Source of the DNA: Syngnathus acus
Lineage: Eukaryota; Chordata; Actinopteri; Syngnathiformes; Syngnathidae
Assembly (NCBI RefSeq): GCF_901709675.1
Contig: NC_051088.1
Span: forward strand, 1,428,001-1,492,000
DNA length: 64,000 bases
Direction of reading: 5' to 3'
In this document: positions 1 through 10,758 of the stretch, piece by piece
Layout: each line of letters begins with the position of its first letter
Position numbering within the stretch: position 1 is the stretch's first letter
Translations under genes and position numbers: made by a program
Notes under the pieces: generated by a model
The model's database searches: none
What the model saw: only the letters and a program-made list of their open reading frames with translations
Told to the model about the DNA's origin: nothing

Positions 1-438
1 TCACAAGCAGTCTCAAAGGGCTTCACATAGACAAAAATTGACAATTATTCTCAAAGCATCCCCTGATCTTAAACTCCCAAAAGGGCAAGGAAAAACTCAA
101 AAACCCCTGCCAGGGGAAAATGAGAAACCTTGAGAAGGGACCACATATGGAAGGATCCCCCTTTCAGGATCACCAGGTTGTAATGGATGCAGAGAGGGCA
201 CAAATAATACATAATATGAAAATCAAAAAAGTGGATGTCCAAGTCAGAGCGAAGGGCTGCCGGAGGAGCCCTCTACTATCCTGGCAGTGGAGGTTGAGCT
301 GCAGATCCCCCAACCTGAATTGGCCCACGAGAATCCAGATAGCCGCTGTCAGCTTGGGTGCCACCTAACCACCTCCCCGGCCGGGGAGGGGGGGTGAGAG
401 AAAACAAAACAAACTCCGGCCGAATCGGCCACTACAGG

Positions 439-1260
439 TTAGTTAAAGGCCATGTCATAGAAATGTGTCTTTAAACGTGTCTTAAATGTTTCTACTGAGG
501 TAGCAGTCCTAATATCCATTGGGAGGGCATTCCAAAGCTCTGGAGCCCGGATAGAAAATGCTCTAGACCCTGCAGACACTTTCTTGGCCCTCGGTGTCGC
601 TAAAAGGGTAGCGTTTTGCGAACGAAGGTTACGAGACGGAACATAAGGAACAACTAGGTCGACGAGATACGAAGGCGCTAAGCCATGCAGTGATTTATAG
701 GTTAATAGAAGAACCTTGAAGTCACATCTTAAATGGACCGGGAGCCAATGTAAGTTGGCTAATATTGGGGTAATGTGATCAAATTTTCTTGTCCGTGAGA
801 GCAGCCTTGCAGCAGCATTTTGTACTAACTGTAGACTTTTGATGCGGGACTTAGGAAGACCAGAGAATAGTACATTACAGTAGTCCAGGCGCGACATGAT
901 GAACGCATGTATAATAGTTTCCGCATCACCGGTCGAGAGGATCGGACGAATCTTAGCAATATTACGAAGGTGAAAAAACGCAATTCTGGTTATATTCTTA
1001 ATGTGCTTTTGAAAGGAGAGCGTTCGGTCAAATATTACCCCGAGATTAGTTACAGTATCGCTCTGAGTGATAGTACGGTTATCTATAGTTCTAGTGGTTT
1101 CCTTGAACAAGTGTTGAAAACGAGTTGGACCAATTATCAACATCTCAGTTTTATCTGGGTTAAGACGAAGGAAGTTGAGAGACATCCATTGCTTGATCTC
1201 CGCAAGGCATGCCTCAAGATTACAACAATCCTGCGGATCTGTCATCGATAACGGCATATA
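439..1260 (-). CDS. L2 LINE ORF2 C-terminal part (downstream of insertion)
   Basis: This piece continues the YADD region with PLSMTDPQDCC, then LNPDKTEMLIIG, LGVIFD, LDYCNVLFSGLP and ends in the L2 C-terminal ELWNALP...FKTRLKTHF block before a stop at 439-441. The codons upstream of 1261 in this frame belong to the inserted LINE. Confidence 0.8.
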   Translation of the reverse strand, partial: YMPLSMTDPQDCCNLEACLAEIKQWMSLNFLRLNPDKTEMLIIGPTRFQHLFKETTRTIDNRTITQSDTVTNLGVIFDRTLSFQKHIKNITRIAFFHLRNIAKIRPILSTGDAETIIHAFIMSRLDYCNVLFSGLPKSRIKSLQLVQNAAARLLSRTRKFDHITPILANLHWLPVHLRCDFKVLLLTYKSLHGLAPSYLVDLVVPYVPSRNLRSQNATLLATPRAKKVSAGSRAFSIRAPELWNALPMDIRTATSVETFKTRLKTHFYDMAFN

Positions 1261-1276
1261 TCGGCATAAATCCAAG

Positions 1277-2296
1277 ATGGCGGCGTCCCAGTTGGCCGCG
1301 GCCGCTACGGGTCTCAGCAATCGACGAGGATTTTCACAAAATATGTCGCCTAGGACACTACAAACAACACAAAGTTTAGTTTATCCATCCAGTAGATTAG
1401 TGTATGATCGCCAGCGCCTGCTGGAGGTACGGTCATCGAGTGTTTTCGGACTCGTAGCCACAACTACCCTAGTCTGTTTGCGTAGCCTCGGAGTGCTTAG
1501 GGCGCTAGCCCCAGAAGCTCACGACGCAGCGGGCTCGCCGGGCAGCACACGCCGGAGGAGGAGTAAGCGTAGGCGGTGTGACCGGCGGCGAAAGCGCGGC
1601 TGTCGAGGTGGGCTAACGGCTAAGCTTAGAGCTAACCCCTACAAACCGCCGCTTCCATCCATCTTCCTCTCCAACGTCCGCTCACTGGATAATAAAATGG
1701 ACCATCTAAAACTGGAACTCTCTTCAAAGAGGGAAGTTAGAAACTGCTGCGCTCTCATCCTGACGGAGACATGGCTGAACTCATCAATGCCGGACAACGC
1801 CGTTAGCCTGGAGGGGCTCGCTACATTCCGCGCCGACAGAAACAGCGAGCTAAGCGGTAAATCCCGAGGAGGTGGGCTGTGTGTCTACATCAACAACAAC
1901 TGGTGCAAAAATGCTAGATCTGTCGCCAGCTTCTGCTCTTCGGACATCGAGCTTTTGACTGTTAACTGCAGACCCTTCTACCTGCCCAGAGAGTTTACTG
2001 TTGTTAGCATCACGGCTGTGTACGTGCCTCCTAGCGCTAACACTAAAGAGGCCATGAGGGTTCTCTATCGGACAATCAGTGAGCTGCAATCCACACACAC
2101 AGAGGGGGTTTTCATCATTGCTGGGGACTTCAACCAGGCTAGCATGAAGACTATTCTCCCTCATTTTTACCAACACGTGGATTTTCCAACTCGGGGAGAG
2201 AACACTCTGGACTTGGTTTACACCAGTATAAAGGATGCATTCAGAGCAGCCCCCCGCCCCACCTCGGCTCTTCAGACCACCTATCTGTTATGCTAA
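1277..2296 (+). CDS. LINE ORF, endonuclease part (frameshifted)
   Basis: The chosen ATG (in AAGATGGCGGC) is the first in the element. A basic arginine-rich region (RRRRSKRRRCDRRRKR) precedes the endonuclease: LSNVRSLDNKMD, LTETWL, GGGLCVYINNNW, AVYVPPSA, IAGDFN. The frame is lost in a C-run near 2250-2262; the RT part continues in another frame with a SDHLSV motif just past the break. The fault looks like a single-base deletion. Confidence 0.8.
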   Translation: MAASQLAAAATGLSNRRGFSQNMSPRTLQTTQSLVYPSSRLVYDRQRLLEVRSSSVFGLVATTTLVCLRSLGVLRALAPEAHDAAGSPGSTRRRRSKRRRCDRRRKRGCRGGLTAKLRANPYKPPLPSIFLSNVRSLDNKMDHLKLELSSKREVRNCCALILTETWLNSSMPDNAVSLEGLATFRADRNSELSGKSRGGGLCVYINNNWCKNARSVASFCSSDIELLTVNCRPFYLPREFTVVSITAVYVPPSANTKEAMRVLYRTISELQSTHTEGVFIIAGDFNQASMKTILPHFYQHVDFPTRGENTLDLVYTSIKDAFRAAPRPTSALQTTYLLC

Positions 2297-4281
2297 CCCC
2301 TGCATACAGGCCCCTGCTGATCAGAGCAAAACCCACAGTGAAGCAGGTGAGGGTGTGGTCTGAGGGGGCCATGGAGGCACTCCAGGACTGCTTTGAGTGC
2401 TCTGACTGGGACATGTTCAAATCAGCAGCAACATATGACAATCAGATCGACATTGATGAGTACGCCATGACTGTGTCAGCCTACATCAACAAATGCTCCG
2501 AGGACGTCAGCACCACTAAGAACATCATCACCCGAGCCAACCAACGACCCTGGATGACTGAGGATGTACGTCATACGCTACGAGCACGGAACTCAGCCTT
2601 CAAGTCTGGCGACAAGGAGGCACTGAGGACAGCGAGAGCCAACTTGAACCGTGCCATCAGGCTAGCGAAGCGAAGCCACAGTCGGAAAATTCAGGATTTT
2701 TTCCACGACGCCAATAACACCAGGAGTATGTGGCAAGGCATACGGGCGATCACGGACTACAACTTACCCTCCCCCCCGGTGGGTGAGGTTGATGCTGACT
2801 TCCTAAATGGTCTAAATAACTTCTTTGGGCGTTTTGAGGCACTAAACAGCACTCCTTCAGTTAAAACTGTTCCCCACCAGGAAGAGGAGGCCCTCTGCCT
2901 TGACTCAGCCGACGTGTGGAAGACTCTGAGAAGAGTCAACCCACGTAAGGCCCCAGGCCCCGACAACATACCTGGGCGGGTGTTCAAGGAATGTGCAGGC
3001 CAGCTGGCTGGTGTCATCACAGACATTTTTAACATCTCGCTGGACCAAGCCAAAGTGCCAGTGTGCTTCAAGGCTGCCTCCATCATTCCGGTGCCGAAGA
3101 AACCTCAAATCACCTCATGGAATGACTACAGACCTGTGGCACTGACTCCCATCATGATGAAGTGCTTCGAAAGGCTGCTCAAAGATCACATCGTCTCCAG
3201 ACTCCCCCCAACATTCGATCCGTTCCAGTTTGCCTACCGGCAGAACCGCTCCACTGAGGATGCCATCTCCTCCGTTCTTCACCTGAGCCTGGCTCACCTG
3301 GAGGAGAGGAACACCCACGTGCGGTTGCTATTCCTGGACTTCAGCTCAGCGTTTAACACCATCATTCCACAACATCTGGTGGAAAAACTGGAACACCTGG
3401 GCTTCAGCACCCCCCTTCGGAACTGGCTGCTAGACTTCCTCACCAACAGACCTCAGTCAGTCCGGGTCGGACAGAACACCTCAGATGTCATCACCCTCAG
3501 CACAGGCTCCCCTCAGGGCTGCGTCCTGAGCCCCCTGCTGTTCACCCTGATGACACACGACTGCGCCCCCAGGTTCACCACCAATCACATCGTGAAGTTT
3601 GCAGACGACACAACGGTGGTGGGCCTCATCAGGGACAACAACGACCTGGACTACAGAGAGGAGGTGGAGCAGTTGGTGGGCTGGTGCAGAGAAAATAGCC
3701 TGATCCTGAATGTGGAGAAGACGAAGGAGATCATCGTCGACTTCAGGAAGAACCAGCCTCACCACGCTCCACTGATCATCAACAGCTCAGCTGTGGAGGT
3801 GGTCAGCAGCACTAAATTCCTGGGAGTCCACATCACAGACGACCTCACCTGGACTGTGAACACCACAACACTGGTCAAGAGGGCACAGAAGCGCTTGTAC
3901 TTCCTGCGGAGGATGAGGAGAGCCCACCTGCCCCCACCCATCATGAGGACGTTCTACCGAAGCACCATAGAGAGCATTCTGACAAGCTGTCTCTCGGTGT
4001 GGTGTGGAGGTTGCAGCGCCTCCGATTGGAAGAACCTGAGGAGAGTGGTGAGGACAGCAGAGAGGATCATCGGGGCTCCTCTTCCCTCCATTCAGGACTT
4101 GTCATCCCAGCGCTGCGTGTCCCGAGCCCGTAATATTATCAGTGACCCATCACACCCCCACCATGGACTGTTCTCCCTGCTGCCCTCTGGGAAGAGGTTT
4201 CGCAGCATCCGCTGCAGGTCCACCAGGTTCTGCAATAGTTTTTTCCCTGCTGTCGTCAGACTGTTGAACATTCAAACGTAG
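2290..4281 (+). CDS. LINE ORF, reverse transcriptase part
   Basis: These 663 codons hold linker sequence with RPWMTEDVR and the [78 protein letters not shown], and the C-terminal LFSLLPSGKRFRS and NSFFPAVVRLLN. The apparent start at 2290 follows the frameshift and is not the native start. Confidence 0.82.
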   Translation: MLTPAYRPLLIRAKPTVKQVRVWSEGAMEALQDCFECSDWDMFKSAATYDNQIDIDEYAMTVSAYINKCSEDVSTTKNIITRANQRPWMTEDVRHTLRARNSAFKSGDKEALRTARANLNRAIRLAKRSHSRKIQDFFHDANNTRSMWQGIRAITDYNLPSPPVGEVDADFLNGLNNFFGRFEALNSTPSVKTVPHQEEEALCLDSADVWKTLRRVNPRKAPGPDNIPGRVFKECAGQLAGVITDIFNISLDQAKVPVCFKAASIIPVPKKPQITSWNDYRPVALTPIMMKCFERLLKDHIVSRLPPTFDPFQFAYRQNRSTEDAISSVLHLSLAHLEERNTHVRLLFLDFSSAFNTIIPQHLVEKLEHLGFSTPLRNWLLDFLTNRPQSVRVGQNTSDVITLSTGSPQGCVLSPLLFTLMTHDCAPRFTTNHIVKFADDTTVVGLIRDNNDLDYREEVEQLVGWCRENSLILNVEKTKEIIVDFRKNQPHHAPLIINSSAVEVVSSTKFLGVHITDDLTWTVNTTTLVKRAQKRLYFLRRMRRAHLPPPIMRTFYRSTIESILTSCLSVWCGGCSASDWKNLRRVVRTAERIIGAPLPSIQDLSSQRCVSRARNIISDPSHPHHGLFSLLPSGKRFRSIRCRSTRFCNSFFPAVVRLLNIQT

Positions 4282-4531
4282 CATTCCTCTGCACACTTGT
4301 AAATACTGCTTTTGTCTCCTGCACTGTTTACATACTTTATCACTGCTGCACTTTGTACTTTATAATTATCTTATTTCATATTTTTATATAGAATGTCACT
4401 TTTTTTTTTAACCAGCCGAAATACCACTACATTGTTGAAAGCCGTATGCAACGGAATTTCGTTTTGTACACACCTAGTGTTGACAAAATGACAATAAAGT
4501 TCTGTCTATGTCTAAGTCTAAGTCTCTAAGT

Positions 4532-6190
4532 CATATAAAATTGGGTGTCATCCGCGTAGCATTGAAAACTAATATTATATTTACGTATTATGTCCCCAAG
4601 CGGAATCATATAAATATTAAATAGAATTGGTCCGAGAACCGATCCCTGTGGGACACCACACGTAACATTATAGAGCTCAGAGGACGCATTGCCATGGACC
4701 ACTCGGTGCGTCCTATTTGATAGATAGGAATGGAACCAGCCTAGTGCTGACCCTGAAATACCAACACAACTTTTAAGACGCCCTAATAAAATATCAAAGT
4801 CTACAGTGTCGAAGGCAGCACTAAGATCGAGCAGTAACAGTACAGATGAAGTGTTTGAATCCATAGCTATGAGGAGATCGTTAGTCACTTTAGCAAGTGC
4901 TGTCTCGGTGGAATGATTAGCTCTAAAACCAGACTGAAAAGAGTCATATCGATTATTGGCGACCATGTAAACAATAAGCTGCTGTGCTACTACTTTTTCA
5001 AGAAGTTTTGCTATGAATGGGAGGTTTGAAACTGGCCTATAATTACTGAGACAGTCCGGGTCAAGATTTGGTCGCTTAAGTAACGGTTTAATGATAGCGG
5101 TTTTAAAGGCTGTTGGCACTATCCCAGAGGAGACAGACAGCTTGATTATATTTAAGACAGACGGTCCTAAAATTTGAAATAATTCTTTAAGTAGTTTGGC
5201 TGGAAGAGGGTCGAGCAAACATGTTGTTTGTTTAGCCGCACTAACCATTTGTGTAAGCCTTTCAAGGGACACGCTATTAAGAGTTGAGAGGGTTGTTGCA
5301 TGATCATCAGCGTTGGTAAACGGCGGGCTCGACCGAGCGATTGGAATGGTATTCTTGATCTCGTCCCTAATGGACTCAATCTTTTGAGCAAAAAATTTCA
5401 TGAACTCGTCAGCTGAGTGGAAGGAATTATCGGGGGTCGGCTGGCGTAGAGTCAGCTTTGCCACTGTATCAAATAGGTGTTTCGGATTGTTTTTATTGAG
5501 ATTAATAACTTGCGAAAAATACCGAGTTTTTGCTAAAATAAGCGCATCTTTATATTTCAGGAGGCTATCCTGCCATGCCTGATGGAAAACCTCAAGTTTG
5601 GTTAGACGCCATCTGCGCTCATGCTTTCTACATAATTGCTTAAGCGTACGCGTTTCGTCTGTGAACCACGGAGTAGGCAATCTACGGCGAGTTTTCAGAC
5701 ATAACGGCGCCACAGAGTCAATGGCATTTAACAATGTCGCATTGAATTCATTTGTAAGATTATCAACAGAGCCGGTGTATGCGGGAAATATAGCGGTTGC
5801 CGGCGACAGTAACTCAGATAGCGCAGTTGCAGTCATGGAGTTAAAATTACGGCTCCTATAATTCCGATTGCTCTCTTGTCTTTGACAAGAAACTAGAATT
5901 TCAAATTTTATTAAGTAATGATCAGACAAAACAGTAGTGTATGGCAGTACTGCTATATTTGAGGTTGCAAGTCCTCGGGATAATACCAGATCTATGGTAT
6001 TTCCATTCTTATGCGTTGCTGCCTGTACGGCTTGCGTAAAACCAAACATATCAGTTAAAGTCTGAAACGCCAAAGTAAGTGGCTCTGACGGTAAATTCAT
6101 GTGGATGTTGAAATCGCCCATGATAATTATATTATCCGCATTGGTTACTAGATCAGCCACGAATTCTGAAAATTCATCCAGGAAGCCAGA
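4532..6190 (-). CDS. L2 LINE endonuclease end and reverse transcriptase (interrupted)
   Basis: The frame begins just after the nonsense codon, includes GDFNIH and a D-x-V-L-S...SDH endonuclease end, then RT motifs: NYRPVSNLPFIAK, FRANHSTETAL, LLLDLSAAFDTVD, VPQGSVLGP and CYADDTQFY. It is cut at 4532 by the inserted LINE. Only the insertion and the upstream nonsense codon disable it. Confidence 0.8.
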
Positions 6191-6919
6191 CTAAGCCCCG
6201 GGTGGACGGTAAATAACAGCAAGATAAAATGACGGTAAAGCGGTGGATCGGACAGTGAGAACTTCAAATGTTTTAAATACGTTGATCGAACGAGGCCTAA
6301 GTCTAAGCTCAGAATTCGAGATGAGGGCGACACCCCCACCCTTTTTTCGAGGACGCGCCACATGCGAGCTCACAAAATTTGGAGGCGAGGCCTCGTTAAG
6401 CGGCAGCAGTTCATTAGGTTTTAACCAGGTCTCGCAGAGACCAAAAACGTTTAGATTATGTTCCGTGATGAGGTCATTAACGAGAACTGCTTTTGTATGA
6501 AGCGATCTAATATGCATAAAACCGAGTTTAAGCGTAATCGGTCGATCAGGGTGCGTATCTATCGAAGGATATTTAAACGAGATGCGAGTAAGATTGTGTT
6601 CTCTAGGCCTAACATCACCTCTCGAATGTTTGTTAGCGCGGCGGGACGATACGACCGTGGGAATCTGATAGTAAATATTTGTTACACATGTAAAATTATC
6701 TGAAACAGGCACCGTTTCATCAGCAAAACCGGTCGGGGTGGAGTGATTGGATTTGTCTACTACCCCAGTAGAAAGTGTGTTTATGTGTACTGTAGCACTA
6801 TTCAAACTGTCACGCTCTAGTCTACACGAGGAGCTATGTGCATGCTGGAAGTCTAGCCTAGCGCTAGTTAACTTTAGCTTAACAGACTCCAAACCCATCC
6901 TGACAGGTGGTCTAATCAC
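6191..6919 (-). CDS. L2 LINE endonuclease-domain part of ORF2 (stops at a nonsense codon)
   Basis: This 242-codon frame starts MIRPPVRMGLES and holds the apurinic-endonuclease start: GFMHIRSLHTKAVLV, GLCETWL, KKGGGVALI and YRPPGA. It ends at a TAG in a position where the frame continues directly into the next part (SGFLDEF...). It is therefore a broken half of one polyprotein. The true start is uncertain. Confidence 0.7.
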   Translation of the reverse strand: MIRPPVRMGLESVKLKLTSARLDFQHAHSSSCRLERDSLNSATVHINTLSTGVVDKSNHSTPTGFADETVPVSDNFTCVTNIYYQIPTVVSSRRANKHSRGDVRPREHNLTRISFKYPSIDTHPDRPITLKLGFMHIRSLHTKAVLVNDLITEHNLNVFGLCETWLKPNELLPLNEASPPNFVSSHVARPRKKGGGVALISNSELRLRPRSINVFKTFEVLTVRSTALPSFYLAVIYRPPGA

Positions 6920-6950
6920 CTGTGCCCCGGCCTGCTCTAAAGTGACCTGT

Positions 6951-7879
6951 CATGTGTGGATAGTGTAAGTGGCAGGAGGAAGCGGTGTATATTGTTTTTT
7001 AAACATTATTTTTAGTATCATTATTTTTTAGGAGGAGGGTCAGTAATGCTTGTGAGGAGATGAATGAAGGAACAAGGTAACAGTAAAAGGGAGTGCTTTA
7101 TAAATTTTTGTTTCTTTGCCAGAGGTAGTTATTTGGAGGGATGAATTTAGACTGAAAGCAAAATGGAACTGTTTAGTGGAAGAAATATGGGAAGGTGGAA
7201 ATATTGAAGTTACAGCTCAACACAAAGTGTCAAATAGTCTAAGTGTGAGACGTGAGCAAACTAAATGGGGAGTCAAATCATGTTCCAGCATTATGCATAT
7301 TGGCAAGCGATGAGAGGACAGGAGATCAGACAATTAGATATTAATTTTGGATTTAAAATAAAAAAGGGAAATTTTAATTGAGGAGAAAATTTTGCGTGGG
7401 AAGGGTTCCTTTTACAATTTATTATTGTATGTTTTTTGTGTGTTGTGGGATGACAGTTTGTCTGAAATGGTGTATGAATGTCAAGTCTGTGCTTGTGGTG
7501 TGGTGTTTGTGTATTGTGAATGGTTAAAGTGATTAAAAGTTGGGGTGATGTGATCACAGCAGAGGATAACATTCCTCTCACCTGAAAAATATAAAGATAC
7601 TACAGATTTGAAAAAGCAAGATTGATCAGGGCTAATTTTGGACTAAATATGGGTTTAGGATTACTCTGGGGCACCATTGACAACAAAAGACTTCAATGGA
7701 GAAGGCCCATTTCAAGATTCTCACCAGACGTGACTATACCAGCATTGACAATCAAGACTCTGAGCCAAGACAGTGTATGACAACAACTCTGGACTTACCT
7801 GATAGTGTGACAAAATGTATGACGGAATTTGTGATGACTTGCTTTGTTTTGATGTTTTACCTAATTGTTTACCTGTTAG
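6951..7879. other. unassigned intergenic sequence
   Basis: I recognise no gene or repeat family here. Short open frames show no familiar motif. The base composition is like that of the surrounding repeats. Confidence 0.5.
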
Positions 7880-8265
7880 GGGCTGCGACAGCAGAGCAAT
7901 CGTTTCCAAATCTTTCTGTCCTGTCACACCAACCATCTGCATGTCCTGCAATATCTTCATCTCTGCCACACTCTCCATTATTTTGGCCAGTAGAGATTTC
8001 CAAGCCTCGCTTCTAGCATTATTTCCCATAACTTCATGCTTTGCTTGATCAACATAACACCTCTATAGCTAATGCAGTTCTGTGCATTGCTGTGGTCTGA
8101 AATAAAAAATAAGAACCAGTACCTTTCCTCAGGCATCTTCTCGCTTTTTAAGGAATCTCCCCTGCCATCTCTCCTTGATAGTTCCATGCTGTCACTGGAA
8201 TGTCGTCTAGGCCAACTGCCTTTCCAGTCTCCATCTTTTACAAATGTCTGGGTATGAATTTTATC
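7880..8265 (-). mobile_element. degenerate RTE-like LINE fragment
   Basis: A minus-strand frame contains EKMPEERY and then NAQNCISYRGVMLI...MKLWEIMLEARL. This matches the RT motif block (P-E-E-W..., N-Y-R-G-I-K-L, M-K-L-W-E) of RTE-type LINEs. The fragment is short and broken. Confidence 0.5.
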
Positions 8266-9378
8266 TATATTTATTTTTCTCACTCATTGGCGGCCCCACA
8301 GAGGGACTTGAAGCAGCTCCACAGAGGGACGTGGTGTGCCAACAGAGGGACCCAGTTTTCGATTACTACTGAATGTTCTGGACAGAGGGAAATATTTTGC
8401 CTAACAAAGAAAAGATATGGTTGGAAGCATGATTAAACTAAGAATATTGTGAAGTAAGCAAGTCCATGGAGTATCAAAAGACCAAACAAACAAAAACATG
8501 GTAAGTGGTGAGTACAAACTTTGCATAGTCAGGGAACATTAATAAATTGACGATGTCACAGCCAAAAGCTCACATAATTCCGTACAAAATGACAAAATTG
8601 AAAGAATGATGAATGGGCGGTGTGCGACAGTGGGCGAAGTGGATGTATGTGCAAGAATGGTTTACAGGAAGGACACTTGGAGATAAAACCGGTAGAGGTG
8701 CCAGAGGAAGAGCGGCAGGAGGAAAACAACCAAGAACCCGGCCAAAGGTGATCGCCAAGGCCGAAAGTCGGGATGGAAAACAACAGCCCCCACACACACC
8801 GAATCGCCCATAATCAGCACCCACACCCACGGAACCAGTTCTCACCGAACCAGCACCCACTCCCATGGAATCAAACTCTCCTGCAAACTTGCCACACCCC
8901 CTGACTCATCACCCATCAAACTCGGCCCACACTGGCATGTGCAAATGAATATAAGCTGACCAAAGAACCTTGAACGTTACCTTTTCTGAATGGAGACTTT
9001 CTGCTCTTGAGCATGGTCGCACGAAAGGCCCAGCGCTGTATTGTACTTTCCTGAAAACAGAGCTTTCTTAACAAGAATTGTGATTGAACTCAACCAACCT
9101 GTGTAAGTCTAAATTTTGTTTCGGTGTCTTAGCCTTTTCCTAAAACTGAAGAAATAAAACAAGCACACGGTGAGTAAATTGGATAACAGGTGATTGGCTA
9201 TAAATTTTGCCGTGAGGCGCGGATAGCGCGCTTCCCAAATTGTGGACCAAAAATCCAACAAGTCTTACACAACTGGTTAGTGCGGCAAAGGCTTACTGGA
9301 CCCGCTTCTTGGCGAACTCAGATTTTAGGACTGTCCTTAAATATAATTGTGTGAAGGCTATGGCTATAACATATGTTA
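8266..9378. other. unassigned sequence with four acagaggga motifs
   Basis: No gene or known repeat is recognised. A short run at 8297-8393 has acagaggga four times at irregular spacing. The part 8900-9180 looks like old interspersed repeat but cannot be named. Confidence 0.4.
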
Positions 9379-9386
9379 TTCTACAC

Positions 9387-10758
9387 CAGGGGTCACCAAC
9401 CTTTCTTAAACCGAGAGCTACTTCCTGGGTACTGATTAAGACAAAGGGCTACCAGTTTGACACACACTTCTGAAATAGCCAATTTGCTCAATTTAGCTTT
9501 CACTATGTGTTATTATTGTCATTTCCAGTTCACATGTAAGTGTGATTTTAACAAGAATAGCAGAAATACAGTCAAACCTTGGTTTTTGACCACAATCCGT
9601 TCCAGAAGGCGGTTCGAGAAGCGAATTGGTCGAATTCCCAATCAGTTTTTCCCATTACAAATAATGGACATTTTTTTAATCCGTTTCAAGACAAATAAAC
9701 CCTCGCCTTTTTTTAAGCATTTTTTCATTTGCGCATATTTGTCCGATCGCGCAACTGCAGCGCACCGCCGAACACGCAACCGTAGCGCATCGCCCACCGC
9801 GCAACTGCACCGCGCTGGTCGCATTATTGTGACAGAGCCGTCACTGAAATTTAGAAAATACTTTTAAAGTCCTGATGTACTTTTCAAAATTTAAGTGGAC
9901 CTAAGTGCGCAGGGAGCTTAATTTTGTCCGATCGCGCAACTGCAGCGCACCGCCGAACGCGCAACAGTAGCGCGTCGCCAACTGCGCAACTGCCCCGCGC
10001 TGGTCGCAATCGCATTATTGTGACAGAGCGGTCGCTAAAATTTAGAAAATATTTTTAAAGTCCTGATGTACTTTAAAAAATTTAAGTGGACCTCAGTTCG
10101 CAGGGAGCTTAATTTGGTCCGATCGCGCAACCGCAGCGCACCGCCGAACGCGCAACAGTAGCGCGTCGCCGACCGCGCAACTGCACCGCGCTGGTCGCAT
10201 TATTGTGACAGCCGTCGCTAAATTTTAGAAAATATTTTTAAAGTCTTGATGTACTTTCCAAAATTTAAGTGGACCTCAGTGCCCAGGGAGCTTAATTTGG
10301 TCCGATCGCGCAACCGCAGCGCGCCGGGCGCTCACTGTCGCATTGCTTTAAGAGCGTCTTTGTGTTTTAGGATGGCTTTACTGCTCCCACTTGCTTTCTT
10401 TGGAGGCATGATTAGGGGTTAATACAATCCTCAAAGTAACGAAAATACAATAACAACGGAGTCAGTCGGCTTCCGGGCCGCGCGGTCGGGTTTTCTCGGG
10501 TCCTCCCGGCTCATCTCGCGAGGTTAGACCTCCGAATTTTGTTCGACAACCGAAGCAAAAAAATCTCGAATTTTTTGTTCGAATTCCGATTATTTCGAGA
10601 ACCGGGACGTTCGAAAACCGAGGTTTGACTTTAAATGAATAGATGCAGCTCACTGACAAGTGCCGCTATTTGAGCTAATTTTAGAACAGTCCTGCGGGCG
10701 ACTCATGCGGTCCTCACGGGCGACCTGGTGCCCGTGGGCACTGTGTTGGTGACCCCTG
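9387..10758. mobile_element. hAT-type non-autonomous element with nested pogo-like element
   Basis: The ends are inverted: caggggtcaccaac at the left and gttggtgacccctg at the right. An 8-bp duplication ttctacac flanks both sides (9379-9386 and 10759-10766), diagnostic of hAT transposition. No transposase is left. About 1.06 kb of it is a second element. Confidence 0.9.
9569..10631. mobile_element. pogo/Tigger-like MITE with internal tandem repeats (copy 1)
   Basis: The terminal inverted repeat begins cagtcaaacc(t/c)(c/t)ggtttt and ends in its complement aaaccgaggtttgact, next to TA. It holds units of 183-191 bp starting gtccgatcgcgcaac at 9741, 9926, 10117 and 10300 (last one partial). A second copy at 58946-59611 has only one full unit. 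Confidence 0.8.

Larger units (their letters stand above)
1261..4531 (+). mobile_element. CR1/Rex1-group LINE inserted into the L2 element, near full length
   Basis: It is flanked by catata on both sides (1255-1260 and 4532-4537), a 6-bp target duplication that restores the L2 frame when counted once. The 5' end contains CAAGATGGCGGC, a YY1-type motif overlapping the start codon. The 3' end has gacaataaagttctg followed by a short taagtc-type repeat tail. It encodes an endonuclease and an RT, split by a single frameshift. The family name is uncertain; it is distantly similar to the element at 14010-17201. Confidence 0.8.
1..6950 (-). mobile_element. L2/Maui-type LINE, split by another LINE at 1261-4531
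   Basis: On the minus strand the element reads from about 6950 (5') to beyond the left edge (3'). Its endonuclease part (6191-6919) has the usual HIRSL and CETWL motifs and a GDFNIH motif. The RT part (4532-6160) carries LLDLSAAFDTVD, GVPQGSVLGP and CYADDTQFY; the C-terminal part (439-1260) carries LDYCN, APSYLVDL and AFSIRAPELWNALP. The 3' UTR (1-438) includes the L2-style gccctttgagac close to the left edge. The reading frame is continuous across the insert if the host-site duplication is counted once. One in-frame TAG at 6192-6194 separates the endonuclease and RT parts. The coordinates include the foreign insert. Confidence 0.85.
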
